Assembly (NCBI GenBank): GCA_026936325.1
Contig: JAPTHN010000003.1
Location: 70,303,192 to 70,367,191 of the forward strand
Reading direction: 5' to 3'
DNA length: 64,000 bases
DNA from: Platynereis dumerilii
Lineage: Eukaryota > Annelida > Polychaeta > Phyllodocida > Nereididae
In this document: positions 44,923-57,873 of the stretch, piece after piece
Numbering within the stretch: position 1 is the first letter of the stretch
Layout of the letters: every line of letters starts with the position of its first letter
Program-made: the position numbers and the translations under genes
The notes under the pieces: model-generated
The model's database searches: none
Seen by the model: the letters and a program-made list of their open reading frames with translations, nothing else
Told to the model about the DNA's origin: nothing

Positions 44923-45561
44923 TAGATCCCGAAGTCAGTCAGAGTAAGAACATTGACTAGCTTATCAAGGATTCCAACTGACTAGTCGGCTAAGTTGCGA
45001 AACTCTGACTTCACTTGTCTTCAATAAACTTCAGCTGACTTATGTATTTTTAGGGCCCTTCTTTGAAATAATTTATCTTCAGTATAATATTATTTTTTAA
45101 ATTTTTCTAATTTTCGCACTCCGACAAATATTAAACAAAAAAGGTCAGATATTTTTGGGACTTTGTATGTTGCATAAACTTTGTGAAAGTCCTAAAAGTG
45201 TGTGAAATGCATATTGTGCTCTCAAAGCTGTTTAAATTGATACTAAAACCATTTTTGTGAGATTAAAATTGGCTTAGTTATGCAACAGTGACCCAACCAG
45301 GGGCATCAGTTTCATTTTAAAGTGGTGGGGCAAATTGGATTGAAGGCTTTACTCAAAACATCCAGGAGAAACTTAAAATTTTGTTAACACAAAAACACCT
45401 ATGCTTTGGCCAAAAAGTGGTGGGGCAAATGCCCCACTAGCCCCACCTACACTGACGCCACTGGACTCAACTATGACTTGACTTGACTGAACATTGACTT
45501 GCTGCTTGGAAAGCAAACTCTGACTGACTAGTCACTAAAATGCAGTCGACTTCGGGGTCTA
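44923..45561. mobile_element. hAT MITE (639 bp) with 8-bp duplication
   Basis: Ends TAGATCCCGAAGTC and GACTTCGGGGTCTA between perfect ACTGAGTC repeats (44,915-44,922 and 45,562-45,569). Unit 1 has the empty site, a single ACTGAGTC at 19,817-19,824. Contains a second hAT element at 45,298-45,463. Confidence 0.92.
45298..45463. mobile_element. 166-bp hAT MITE nested in another
   Basis: Ends CAGGGGCATCAGT and ACTGACGCCACTG; flanks GACCCAAC (45,290-45,297) and GACTCAAC (45,464-45,471) differ at one base. Carries paired GTGGTGGGGCAAA motifs. Confidence 0.8.
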
Positions 45562-45806
45562 ACTGAGTCACAACACAAAGATATGAGTACATCTCATTCT
45601 TTGACTATAATTCTGCAGATAATGCACATTAGAAGCAAGGACTCTGACATATATGACCTCGAATGACTTCATACAGCTGGATGGTTTTTCCACAAACCCC
45701 AATTAGAATGATATGAAGGACAAGCTCAAGAACCAAAAAGGGTTTTGTATTTGATGTTTTTTTAAGTGCAGCCAGCCCAAAAACAAATATATATATATAT
45801 ATAGTA

Positions 45807-46343
45807 GTTATACCATGGGCATATGTGGTATACAGAGATATGTACAGCCAAGGTGGTAAATATAACCCGAGGGTTATATTTACCACCGAGGCTGTATATA
45901 TCCTGTATACCACAAATATGCCTTTGGTATAACTGATTTATACCATTATTCGCTGTTTCAGAGGATTATTTTGTTATCATGCGTTTGGAGATGAAGACCG
46001 ATTTACTAAAAATGTCTCCATTTTATTACCGGAGATACCAAAATGTTCATAAAATTTTTCTTTATTTAACAAAATTAACAACTTTTTTTTTTAAATCAAT
46101 ATTCTAGTGTCAATACCTTAAATTATGTTCAAGCTACAAAAGCTCCTGTAAACTCCAGAGTTCGGCTCAATGGCATCTGTCATGACGTCATGATTCAAAT
46201 GCTGGCTTCTGATTGGCTGATTCAGTGTTTGTGCATTGTGACATCACCACTTGTCATGTGACCACTAACTATATGTGATATACACTGTACGGCGATATAT
46301 ATCATGGTAAATATTGAAGGATTTATCAGCGATCATGGTATAA
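45807..46343. mobile_element. TATACCAT-ended MITE, possibly two nested copies
   Basis: TTATACCAT occurs at the left end (45,807), again inverted at about 45,925, again at 45,938 and inverted at 46,335-46,343. The first 130 bp form a tight hairpin (GGTGGTAAATATAACCC with its inverse). It occupies the same (TA)n site that holds a different MITE in unit 1. Confidence 0.65.
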
Positions 46344-47697
46344 ATATATATATGCAATGTCTTGTCAAGTATTATATTTTCCAATTTGCTGCATCACAAA
46401 GCAAAGTGACCCCACTTAAATATTCCTTGTAGCGAGCAAGATTCAGCTTTTAAAAGCATCTTAAATTAGAACATATGGAAGAGCATGATCGGTTAAACGT
46501 AAGCACTCAAGACTTGAAGCTTTCTTTCAGCTACTTGGAAACACTTTCAGAGTGGCATGAGAAATCTTGTTAGCCGAAGTGGCTCTTCAGTATTCCAGTG
46601 ATTTTTTGGCTTTTTCTGAAGGTGCAAGAGCTTGTTGTAATCTCAAAACATTTTAGGAAGACTATTGCTTTTTCTCTGGGTGGATATTGTGTAAGTAATG
46701 AATATTTCATTGAAACTTTCACAACCCCTACACAAATAGGTCACATGTCACAAGGTTGTACAATTTATGTTACATCTTACATGGCCATTTTGGACCAAAA
46801 ATTATTTTCTTCAAAAATACAATTGACTCAGGACAACCAAATAAAACCAAAACATAAGACGATTATGACATGATAATTAGGTTTGCATATGGCATTAATA
46901 AATTTTTCCACCACACAAATCAATGTGAAATACATATTTCAAGTGTGTGTTTCTCGAACACTGCTTCATTCCACTAAACTAAAGCTGCCTTGAAATAAAA
47001 AGTACTTTATTGGTCTCCATAAAATGGTAACTGAAATTTACAAAGAAAAAGATGACATATTTAGTGTGTCAAGCATAAATACAACAGCAAAGTAAGAGTT
47101 TCATTGTGTCTATTGAAACTCTTCCGGCAGCATTTGTTTTGGATAGAAGATTTTATATATTCCAATATTAATTTTACAGTCAGAAGACTATAAAATTGGT
47201 AAAATACGCTGACTGGAAAAAATTACTTAAATGAATCTGTGTAATGTGTAAGGAATCTCACATGTACTCTAGTTCAATTTATACTGCAGCACTATTTATT
47301 CTAAGATTAACATCTTCTTTAAAGATTTGGAGTTATTTTCATAAATTTCACCCTGTGTTTGTGCTGTGCAAGTGACAGATCTTTCACGTTGATAAATGTA
47401 TATCATGTCGATTATGCCTACTTTCACCTGGAGTCTCTCCCATCTCATCAATCAAACCTTGTGAGCGCTGAGAACTGCACTTGTAGCTCAGTTCTTAAAC
47501 TTTTTTATAAATGGTAATATCATACCAATGTGTCATAGAAAAGCTGACACAAATTAAGTGAGCTATTTCCTTGAAGGTGAAGCGCTGTATAAAGACCAAC
47601 ATTAAGTCGACAAAATAGGTGATTAATAATAGCAATCTATCAGCTTACTTTCTTCCATCACCAGCCATTATAAATGCATTTGATAGGTGGCCTTGTC

Positions 47698-48060
47698 CAG
47701 GGTCGTATATTTTTCACTTTTGTGGGGGGGGGGGATGATTTTGGCGAATGCTAACTTTGCAAGAAGCAACAGTCCAAAAGTCACGCAGCGGAAGATTTTG
47801 GGGGCCATTTCATGGCCAAAACAGCAATATATTTTAGTTAATCGAAGGTTTGTTCTGACACTTGTATTTTCCACGTAACATGCAACTGGTATCATGGAAA
47901 AAAAATCTAATATAAACTGTTAATTGTCAATACCAAGTAGTAATAATTTGAAATTCTAGGGGGGGGATAATCACATGATCATCCTCCCCCAGGTCCATCC
48001 TAGGGGGGGGTATGCATCCCCCCCATCCCCCCCCCATCCCCCCCAGGATCTACGCCCCTG
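47698..48060. mobile_element. 363-bp hAT MITE with G/C runs
   Basis: Ends CAGGGTCGTA and TACGCCCCTG between GCCTTGTC (47,690-47,697) and GCCTTGAT (48,061-48,068). Unit 1 shows the empty site GGTGGCCGTGATCCACTT at 33,895-33,912. Long G and C runs next to both ends, a common design of hAT MITEs in invertebrates. Confidence 0.85.
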
Positions 48061-48669
48061 GCCTTGATCCACTTCTCTCCTTTACAGTATCTCATTTGCT
48101 TGATGCCAAGGTTACCAAGTAAGACCATCCAAAGCACATACTGATCTATTAACAGTTCTCAGTGTCACTTGATCTTTCGAAGATGGTAGTATGTTCTGGC
48201 CAAGGTTGATGTCTTGTAAGACTAGTAAGCAAGCAGGTCTTATATACAAGCATGTAATCCAACCGGAGTTATACAAATTTCGAGAATTAGCAGGATTTAG
48301 CAGGAGTTAGCACGTGAAATTAGTGGCCAATAATGGGATTTTCAGGATTAAGGGGAGTTACTGGAGTAGGAAGAATTTAGTGGGAGTTACTCGAGTTACT
48401 CAAGTTAGCAGGTGTTACTGGGAGTTATGGGAGTTAGCAGGAGTTGGTGCTAGTTGGCAGAAATTGTCACAAGTGATGACTTAGGAAGCAATTATATCTC
48501 TAAAATAAACACACCTTCCTGAATGTGCTGCAGACTTCTTCCTTATTTTCTAGACTGTGTCTCCTTACAACTTGTAAACTTGTTATTTCCTCAAAGTTTC
48601 CTCATTTTGCCATCAATTAAAACTTTTACCAGAGTGTAATCTGTGATATTTAAAGGCAGAAAATGCATA

Positions 48670-49093
48670 TGTGACCTGCACCACCAAAATGGGTTCAAAG
48701 TCGGCCTCTTATCATATTTAGTTGTGAAAATGACTTTATTCTACTGGAAATGGGCTTTAAAATGGTGGTTCATATGTTTTGATATCTCCATCCAATCCAA
48801 AGATATGGCACCTCAAACATTGATGATGCGAAACATCAAACTTGAGCTAAACGGCATTTGAATTTCCCGCCTTTGCAATGAAAGAACTAAAAAAATCAAG
48901 AAGAAGACCCATTTTAGATCATTTAAAATCAATTTCTCGTAAAATGGTCTTAATTATTCAAAGGAAATATCTTTTGCTAGAAAGTGGTACCAACAGCTAA
49001 AAAACATTGAAATATGACCTTTTGACACATTTTGCTCATTTCTGGGAAATATAAATTGCCTACTTTGAACTCATTTTGGTGGAGCAGGTCACA
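48670..49093. mobile_element. 424-bp MITE with ~35-bp TIRs
   Basis: TGTGACCTGCACCACCAAAA at the left is mirrored at the right (TTTTGGTGGAGCAGGTCACA), continuing through GTTCAAAGT; TA flanks at 48,668-48,669 and 49,094-49,095. Absent at the same point of blocks H1 (35,205) and H3 (52,265). Confidence 0.88.
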
Positions 49094-50630
49094 TATGTAT
49101 TCTCATCAAAACTGTTACCAATTTGACAGATATAGCTCTCAGCTCCCAACTTTCCATTAGAGGTGTCATCTGAGTTATTATATGACAGTGATAAGCTCCA
49201 AATGTGGAAGCACATGTAATCACATCAGAAATTTGATTAAATTTCGTATATGGAAGATTAAAAGGCAAAAGTCTATTTCAAGATATCTCTCATACTAATT
49301 GCACACATAGTTGAAACAAACTTTTTCCTTATGTTTGTTGATAGTTACAGTCAACTAATTACACATGTTTGCAGCAATGCACTGGAATGGTCCTCATGAA
49401 GTCATATCCCTGTCCTTGGCAGGTTATTCTGTATGAATCATAAGTAGTTACTAATACAAACACAACAGGGACAACATGAGGGAAAATACAGGTTTAATGA
49501 GCTGAAGATGGAGTTCTGACCAAACAGGCAAGCTGAGTGATGACATCAGAAAGTTGGCTATGCTCATGGTGATGTAAACATCAACAAAAGCTGCTCAAGA
49601 GAAGTTTTACCAGCAGATATTTTGGGGCCCTAGGGTGTCTCATTTTTCGAACTTTTTTCCGGATCACGCTCTTCTTTAAACCAATTGATCTCCTATGTGA
49701 ACAGACCACACAGTTCAAATATCAGCCAATCCATTGATGTTTAGACCCCCCCCCCTACCCATTTGTATTTTGGGGCTATTTTCACCATTCGCGAGTACAG
49801 TAAAAATGTCATTTTCGTATGGAAAAACATGCACTACAGACCTATTGTACCTATTAAGGTTGCTTAAAAGGTACAATAAGGTGTCTGCTGGGTACTGCTT
49901 TCATTTCCATCAACTTTTTCTCCATAGCATGTAATTTATAGGCATTTAAAGGTCAAAAATTCACTAAATTCAGCCTTAATCCTTGTAAAATTGCTCCAAA
50001 TATCTAATCTTATGCTTGCTATGCTTGGTAAATTAATGAGCTTTTGTTCCTTAAGGAGTGGAAGAATTCTGTAAAGTTTGAAGAATTGAGAATTGCAGTT
50101 AAGGGATATCTTATTCATTCTATGATCTCGAAAAATGTTGATTAACCCATTTGCATTACATGCATACCATTTTGTCTGTTGTTACCAGTCCAATAAAACA
50201 AGCTATGAAACAAGATGGACAAAAATATTCTTGTATGCTCAGGTATTTGTGAGTAACTAGATAATGGAAATTTTGACACCTGATAATACAAGCTCTCAGA
50301 AATTCATATCTTGAATCCAGACATGGCCATTTGGCTCTATCAGGAATGACTCCATCGAATGCAGTCTGATTTGTGAATGCGAGTAAATAAGTTATTATAC
50401 ACCTTGGAAGTTAAATATCTCAATCCAGTTATTGTGGTCTCCAATATGTCCATGGTTGATGATAATATTTAGGGTAAAATTACTGAAGTGTGATAAAACA
50501 TAGAGCTTTTAACATTTTGAGTTCATGTACAGTATATCGCAAGCCTGAACATAATTATGACATTATTCAGAGCAATCAGGTAATTATTTGCGTCTCTCCT
50601 GCTGCCATTAGATACTTGCAGTTCTTACAG

Positions 50631-50694
50631 ATGCCAATAGGTTTTCTGAAATTCTCGAGCTTGCAACAAGACGGAATCTCATTACATGTACTTT
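50631..50694 (+). other. Block F exon-like segment, copy 2
   Basis: Acceptor CAGTTCTTACAG, 64 nt (MPIGFLKFSSLQQDGISLHV), donor GTAAAG. Best preserved of three copies. Confidence 0.35.
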
Positions 50695-53600
50695 GTAAAG
50701 GAAGCCAAGGAATCACCAGAATACTGAAGAGCTACTCAGACTAACAAGCTTCCTCATACCATACTGAAAGTATTCCAAGTAGCTTAAAGAAAGCTTCAAG
50801 TCCTGAGTGTATACATTAACATATTATCATGCTCTTCCACATGTTCCTATTTAAGATGCTTTTAAAGAAGAAAAGAACGAGCAACAAAGAACATTTTCGT
50901 GTGATAGCTTTCTTTTGTGATGTGGAAAAACTACTGGATTCTGTAAGTGACTAGATGAAATTATAGATAGGTAGAGGCTTTCTTCTTGATGCTTTTAAAT
51001 TCATATTTTAGTCTTACAAGTCCTTTGCTACAGCTTCCACCTTTTATTTTTGTTCTTACTCTTGAATGTCCATAAGATGGTGACAAAAGGAAAAGTTCTG
51101 AAGTTTTTGGATCAGGGAAAGAGCTTGTTATTCCCATCTTTTACAGAGACTGTTTTGCAAAGACTTGGAAGAGGAGACTCATGAATGACAGATGACCATC
51201 AGAGTCCTTTTCTGGCACACTTCTACTCTCAGATGACTTTCTAAAAGAATTTTGGAAATAGGATAAAGAAGGAGACAGTTTCTAAATTCAGGCTTCTTTA
51301 GAATTTTTGGTCGCTGCCTCTCTTTGTGATGCAATTTTCTTGTCCTAGTGCCACCTGGTGCAACTCAAGTCCAAAGGTGAAATTTCCCAATGAAAGGTCC
51401 CAGGTACAAATTCCCAATACCCAGGCCCTGATTCAAATTAGTTACAAGACAATATGTTCTGGCCAAGGTTGATGTCTTTTAAGACCACTAAGCAAGCAGG
51501 TCTTGGATAAGCGTTTAATCCAACCGGAGTGGCAGGATTTAACGGGAGTTATGGGAGTTATGAGCAGGTGTTATTGAAATTAGTGGCCAATAGTGGGAGT
51601 TACAGGATTTAGTGAGAGTTACTGGAGTTTGAAGAATTTAGTGGCAGTTACGCATCCTCACTTCTCAGTGTAAGCTTGTTAAGCTTACCCTGACCACATC
51701 ATACACTAATTTGTGAAGTTGTAACAAAAAGATCAACTCTCTTTAGGTGTGACAGACATAATTATCAGTTTGAGATCTCTAAAAGTAGTTGAATGGATTG
51801 TTGATTGTTTCATTGTTGCCAATTAGTTGTTTCAATTAGTTTCTTTGTAGAAAGCCATAAACAATTGTTTAAATCATGCCGGAAAAATAAATGTTAAAGG
51901 ATTTCATAATTTCAGAATTTTATAGCACTTGCTGGCAGGGTGAATGAAAATGAGCCCTGCAATGGGAGGATGGAGTAACATGGGTTGTTGAAGTAAGCAG
52001 GACTTAGTGAGAGTTAGGGGGAATTATGGGAGTTATGCAGGAGTTTGTGCTATTAAGCAGAAATTGCCGTAAGTGGTGACTTGGGAAGCAATTATATCTC
52101 TCCAATTAACTCACTTTCCTGAATATGCTGCAGACTACTTCCTTATATTCTAGACTATGTCTCCTTACAACTTCTAAACCTGTTATTTCCTCGAAGTTTC
52201 CTAATTTTGCCATCAATTCAAACTTTTACCATAGTGTAATCTGTGATATTTAAATGCAGCAAATGTAACATTTCTGTACTATGTAGTCTCATCAAACCTG
52301 GAGCCTATTTCACAGATGTCGCTCTCAGCTCTCAACTTTCTCTTAGAAGTGTCATCGGAGTTATGACAGTGATAAGTTCCAAATGTGGAAGCACATGTAA
52401 TCACATCAGAAATTTGATTAGATTGTGTACATGGAAGATTAAACCGCAAAGGTAATTTCAAGATGTGTCCCATACCAATTGCAGTAGAAATAAACTTTTT
52501 TGTTAAGTTTGTCGATAGTTACAGTCAATTAATTGCAAGTGCTTAGAGCAACGCTCTGAAAGGTTCCTTGTGAAGTTTTATCCCTGTCCTTGGTCTGTTA
52601 TTCTGTATGAAGTAGTAGTTACTCATTAATAAGGTCATATCCTTTAGTGACAATGCTATCTGGACAAGTCACTATATGAGTCACAACACTCATTACTGAG
52701 TTCACTATCTAATCATAATAATAGCCATAGCAGGAATCTCATCTCACTCATAAGGCTTTTTTCTCTCAACCCATAACACTTTAAATTACACTCTTGAGCC
52801 TGTCAATTCATCTGAAGTTCCCGATAGGGCAACTTTTATCAATCAACATTCATTATTTCCATATTTACACAAATATCTCTTGCGAATTTGCAAAAAAAAC
52901 ATGTTTTTCACATAAATATATCCCACCTGTATGTTTGTCTGCCACAACAAGGGCTTTAATGCATTTTAATATTAAAGGCCATTGAATTCCGCATCTTTTG
53001 ATATGCAGACGGACCTTCTATGGCCAATATATCTACCCATGGCAGATATTCCTATTGGCAGTTTCACTAAAAACACATTTTCTACATACAAATGTGGAAG
53101 CTGTATATTTCTCTCCCACACCAAGGCCAGTAATGCATATCATATTGCAGGCCACTACATTCCGCATCTTCTGCCACACTGTCCAGTATAACCACCCAGC
53201 TCCCAGCAATTAAATTGTGTCATGCAATTATAAAAATTCAACAACTCCAGTCTCTCGGTGTTTGTAGTACACCACACTGCAGTAATTCCAAACAATCCAC
53301 ATTACTTCATCTAACTGAACGCTGACTGGAACCTGCAAATAGGAGCTGGCTTCACATTACTCTAACCTGTGAAGAACCTGGGTGCATTTTTGAAAAGCAA
53401 GAAACCCTAACGGGTGAACAGCTAGTTAATATAATAATATATGAATTTAAAATACATGCCTTTACTTCACTCTGCCTTTATAATTCACCACTAAATATGA
53501 AACTGATGAAAAGAGCATTTACAAATATTTTGGGCATTCATAGAGTTTCTTTTAAAAGTGGCATATTGAGGCATAGGGAAAAGCATGATAATACATATAT

Positions 53601-55104
53601 TTAGAGTTTGTAGACACTTCCAGACTTTTGAGTGGTCTAAAACCAACATAGGAATACTTTCAATGTAGCGTGATCAAGACTACTGACACTGAGACATCCT
53701 GTCATCCAAAGATTTCTTATGTGGCTGGAAGTTGTAAGATGAATATTCATTTACATTTATGGCACTGGCCTTCCCAGGACTAATAAAATCATCCTAATTC
53801 ATTTCCATTATAAAAAGAACTAGAACGGGCACTCGGAGAGCACATGCTCCGCTGTCCACTTAAATTTGCAGTTTCACAAATTCCATTACTGTAAAATGTT
53901 GCACCATTTGAAGCAGTTTGTTAAGGCTTAAATGTTAATACTTGTCATTGTTAGAAGAAATTGAATGCAGTAAATGCCCTGGATTAAATGTCACAACTGA
54001 TGGGAAAAGACCTAGAAAAAACACAGACTTTATAAAGGAAGCATATTATGGTAATGTGTTGACAGGGCTTAGGTCGAAACTCTTGGGTTGTTGGTCAACA
54101 TATAACACTTCACAATCAATTGAGTCACAAATTAATGAACAGTGTCATGCAGTCAGGTGAATGACATGATAATGTTTTGATGTTTCTGCATGAAAAACGA
54201 GTTCGAATGCATGGCACATAGCTCACTTGAGCAAAACACTTACATGGCTTTTCCAATGGAAGATTTAAACTATATATCTCTCAGTCTTTGACTGTGGCAA
54301 CAAACAAGACATTTCATGGGCATGAAACCTCTTGGATCCTCTGTGATTGAGTTTGTAGCTTCCATTAATTGCTCCTAGTGCCATCTGTGTTTTTCACCAC
54401 AGTCCTAGTGGTGACACCTTCAGTGAAACTAGTGAGGACATCTGGTGTAAAAATGTCACATACATCAATGCGCTGTGGGTAGACTGCACTGTAGAGCATG
54501 TAATTGACAAAATTGTCATTTCTCAGTAACGCAGGCATGAATAGTTACCAGAATTTAATCAGTTATGCTGGGATAGGAAAAAAGAGATTCTGCCAAAGGA
54601 CAGCTAGATATGAAATGTAGTATTTGCAGGAGTCGATTAACAAACACACAAACCCACATGAAGATCTCCCAGAATATGGGCACCCTCACAATACACCGCC
54701 TCCAGCGGAGCAATTATCACGGGAAAGAGGTTGTGGTGCACAAAGACATAATGGGACTTGGACAGGACATGGTTGAGGTTGTTTGAGCATGGTTGACTTT
54801 ATTTGAGCACATGAGGGCATATCAGAACAAAATCAGGATGTAAGGGACTTTGAGGGACTGTAGGACGATCTTAAAATTGACCTGTGCGAATTCCAGTGAT
54901 GTCGCTATATGCAGTCTCGTTCAGTGTCAATGCCAGATATACAGGTAAGATTACAATCATGTGATACCACATTGTGCATGTGACATTGTGAGTACATGTG
55001 TAGAGTATGGCAAGCATCAGCATATGACATCATTTGGAGCATTCAAGTACCTGGTAATTATTCGCCTCTCTCCTGCTGCCAATAGATACTCGTCGTTCTT
55101 ACAA

Positions 55105-55168
55105 ATGCCAATAGGTTTTTTGAAATTTTTGAGCTTGCAACAAGATGGAATCTCATTACATGTACTTT
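55105..55168 (+). other. Block F exon-like segment, copy 3 (acceptor lost)
   Basis: 64 nt (MPIGFLKFLSLQQDGISLHV) with donor GTAAAG, but the acceptor reads ACAA instead of ACAG, so it would not be spliced at that point. Confidence 0.3.
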
Positions 55169-55438
55169 GTAAAGGAAGCTAAGGCATCACCAGAACACAG
55201 AAGTGTGACTCAGACTAACAAGCTTCCTCATGCCATACTGAAGGTATTTCCAAGTAGCTTAGAGAAAGTGTTGAGACTATACATTAACAGATCATGCTCT
55301 TCCATATGTTCCAATTTAAGACACTTTTAAACAGTACAAGCTACAAAGAACATTTTCGTGTGATTGCTTTGCATTGTGATGTGGAAAAATTACTGGATTC
55401 TGTTTGAGGCTAGATGAAATTATATCATATCATTCTCC

Positions 55439-55570
55439 AATGTGAGGAATCTTTTATGTCTCATCAAAACGACATCGAGCTGGGATTCGAACACATGCAG
55501 GTTAAGACCTTCAGCAGAGCAAGTGGGAACCTTGAACACTCTGCCACCTAGCTGCCAGAGAAAGCCTTAG
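55439..55570 (-). mobile_element. tRNA-derived SINE (copy 2, unit 3)
   Basis: Paralogue of the SINE at 36,503-36,632, with the same tail (GACATAAAAGATTCC on minus) and a damaged B box (GTGTTCGAATCC). Shares its position between blocks F and D. Confidence 0.6.
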
Positions 55571-56567
55571 AAAGTCAAAGAATATTTGTGATTGCATGTC
55601 TTTACTCATGCGTGTCGACAAAATTAAGATTCTCATGAACCGAAAATGTAAATTAGGACTTAGGACACTGTACATTCACAAATGTGTGAATCTCACAAAA
55701 TTTGAAATAAAATCACAAAAACTGGAGATAAAGGGGCCAATCTATCCATACCTTTCAAAATTATGCAAGAAGAAAAGAAAGACTTAGAGATTTATTTGAC
55801 TATGTAAAGCAACACAGATATGGTGTGATGAAGCTTGTTGAGGCAATGGCTGTTATCATATAAGAGAACTTAAAAAATTTACATTGTGTAATTTGCATTT
55901 TAATAAACCCAATTAAAATGCAAATTACACAATATAGATTTCTAAGTTCTCTTATATGATACTGTATATATATCTCTCTAGTCATACCTTAGATATGAAG
56001 AAGTTACATCTCTTGTCATACCTTGTAGAAGGTTAAGGCTTTCGTCTTGATGCTTGTTCAGTCATATTTTAGCTTTAGCAGTTTTTTGCCGCAACTTCCA
56101 CCTTTTCTTTTTGTTCTATCTCTTGGATTACTGATATTCAGATATATTTTTATAATGTCTATAAGATGGTGACAAAAGGGAAAAGTTCTGAAGTTTTTGG
56201 ATAAGGAAAGGAGCTAGGTATTCCCATCTTGTACAGAGACTGATTTGCAAAGACTTGGAAGAGGAGACTCTTGAATGACAAACGAGCATCAGAGTCCTTT
56301 TCTGGCACTATTCTACTGTCAGATGACTTTCTAAAAGAATTTTGGAAATAGAATGAAGAAGGAGACAGTTTCTAAATTCAGGCTGCTTAAGAAAGTTGGA
56401 AGCTGACTCTCTTTGTGATAGATTTTTCTTGTCCTGGTGCCACATGGTACAACTTAAGTCCAAAGGTGAGGGGGGGGGGTTTGGTGGCCCAGGGACTATA
56501 AACTCTCAATGATGAATAACATGTTCATAGCTTGAGTCATACATCCAAGGACAGATAGATAGCCAGA

Positions 56568-56590
56568 CAGCTTCATAGATAGATAGATAG

Positions 56591-56633
<43 letters not shown>

Positions 56634-56644
56634 TAGATAGATAG

Positions 56645-56698
<54 letters not shown>

Positions 56699-56702
56699 TA
56701 TA
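56568..56702. repeat. (GATA)n microsatellite
   Basis: About 130 bp of ATAG repeats with three phase slips (TAGTAG). Confidence 0.97.
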
Positions 56703-56910
56703 TGGCAAATATAGGGATGTTACTACAAGTTGTGGCCTGGGAAGCAATTATAGGTCACATATGAACTCACCTTCCTGCATGTTTTGCAGATTTCTTGCTT
56801 ACTTTTCTCGACTGTGTTACTTGCCGGAAGTTTCCTACTATTGCCATCAACTGGAACTTCTACTAGAGGGTAATCTTTGACATTTACAGACAGCAAATGT
56901 AGCAAATTTA

Positions 56911-57873
56911 GATTTGGTTTCTTGATTATTTATTTTTTCCAAATACATAGTAAATACATGTATACAACAACAATAGGTGAAAAATCAGTACTGTGTTGGA
57001 GGTGAATACATGCAAGTGTAGACAACTGTAACAGGCATAGCCTGGCATGTACACACATTTAAGGAAAATATAATAAAATAAAAAAACATAATAAATTTGA
57101 TTAATTAATAATTAATAATCATTATTTAAGCGTCAGTTCAAAATAAATAAATGATTGGATAGAAATGTTGTACTTAGTTACACTCTCAGATATAATACCC
57201 TGCCTGATGTCAAATATTGATAGTCTTTCAATGTCTGCTTTGTAACAGCTTTTATTAAAGACCCGACAGTAGCTTTATTTTTTAGCCCTTCAGGCAAATT
57301 TATCCAAAGATCAGGTGCCTGTCCAAGAAAACTTTGATTGTATTGGAAGGTAGTATGGTGTGGTGCCCTCAAACTATTCCTATTTCTTGTGAAATAGTCA
57401 TGATTACTCAGGTTAAATAAATGTGTAATTTGTATTGGTAGTTTGTCCTGGGAATATCTAAATGAGATTTTTAACAAAGATAGTTTTACATGATCCTTAA
57501 GCTTCAAAATGTGTGCCTTTTTATAGAGTTTACTTAAGTTTGACCTTCTTCCCGCCTTAAAAATACAGCATATTGAGTTGTTCTGTTGCACTACCAATTT
57601 TTTCATATTCCAAGCTTTGACCATTGGCCCCCAGACACTCAAGGCATAATTTATGTGGCTTTGCACATTGGCGTTGTAGATCATCAGTTTAGATTTCATT
57701 GGTAGCATATTTTTCACCATTTTCAGGCTATAATTTCCTGCTATCATCTTCGTCAATAAGTTTTCAACATGTAGGTTCCATTCTAAATGTTCATCTAGTG
57801 CAACACCAAGGAATTTTATACCAGTTACACGACTAATTTCCATTCCACTCATTTTCCTGTGGTTCACATTCAC
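56911..57873 (-). mobile_element. 5'-truncated LINE, C-terminal part of ORF2
   Basis: Minus strand, 231 codons open to a stop at 57,178: GIKFLGVALDEHLEWNLHV, a SHINYALSVWG segment, then a C-terminal FLGQAPDLWINLPEGLKNKA region. These are the thumb/C-terminal motifs of CR1/L2-type reverse transcriptases. No stop interrupts the 0.7 kb, so the copy is fairly young. A ~260-bp AT-rich 3' UTR follows. It interrupts block H between GCAAATGTAGCAAATTT and ATGAAGTCTCATC. Confidence 0.87.

Larger units (their letters stand above)
42905..51375. repeat. Duplicated locus, unit 2
   Basis: Order: an extra block B (42,905-43,262), E (43,270-45,600), G (45,600-47,620), H (47,624-49,440), F (50,579-50,965) and B (51,069-51,375). 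Carries its own set of insertions not shared with unit 1. Bases 49,450-50,490 have no counterpart in unit 1 and no recognised gene. Confidence 0.8.
51440..56465. repeat. Duplicated locus, unit 3
   Basis: Block H (51,440-53,770, with internal insertions at 51,660-51,965 and 52,790-53,430), F (55,052-55,420), SINE, D (55,573-56,085) and B (56,155-56,465). E and G are absent. Bases 52,820-53,180 contain a roughly 165-bp tandem duplicate (CATTGAATTCCGCATCTT / CACTACATTCCGCATCTT). Bases 53,771-55,040 contain no recognised gene; the ORF at 53,942-54,160 matches nothing I know. Confidence 0.75.
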
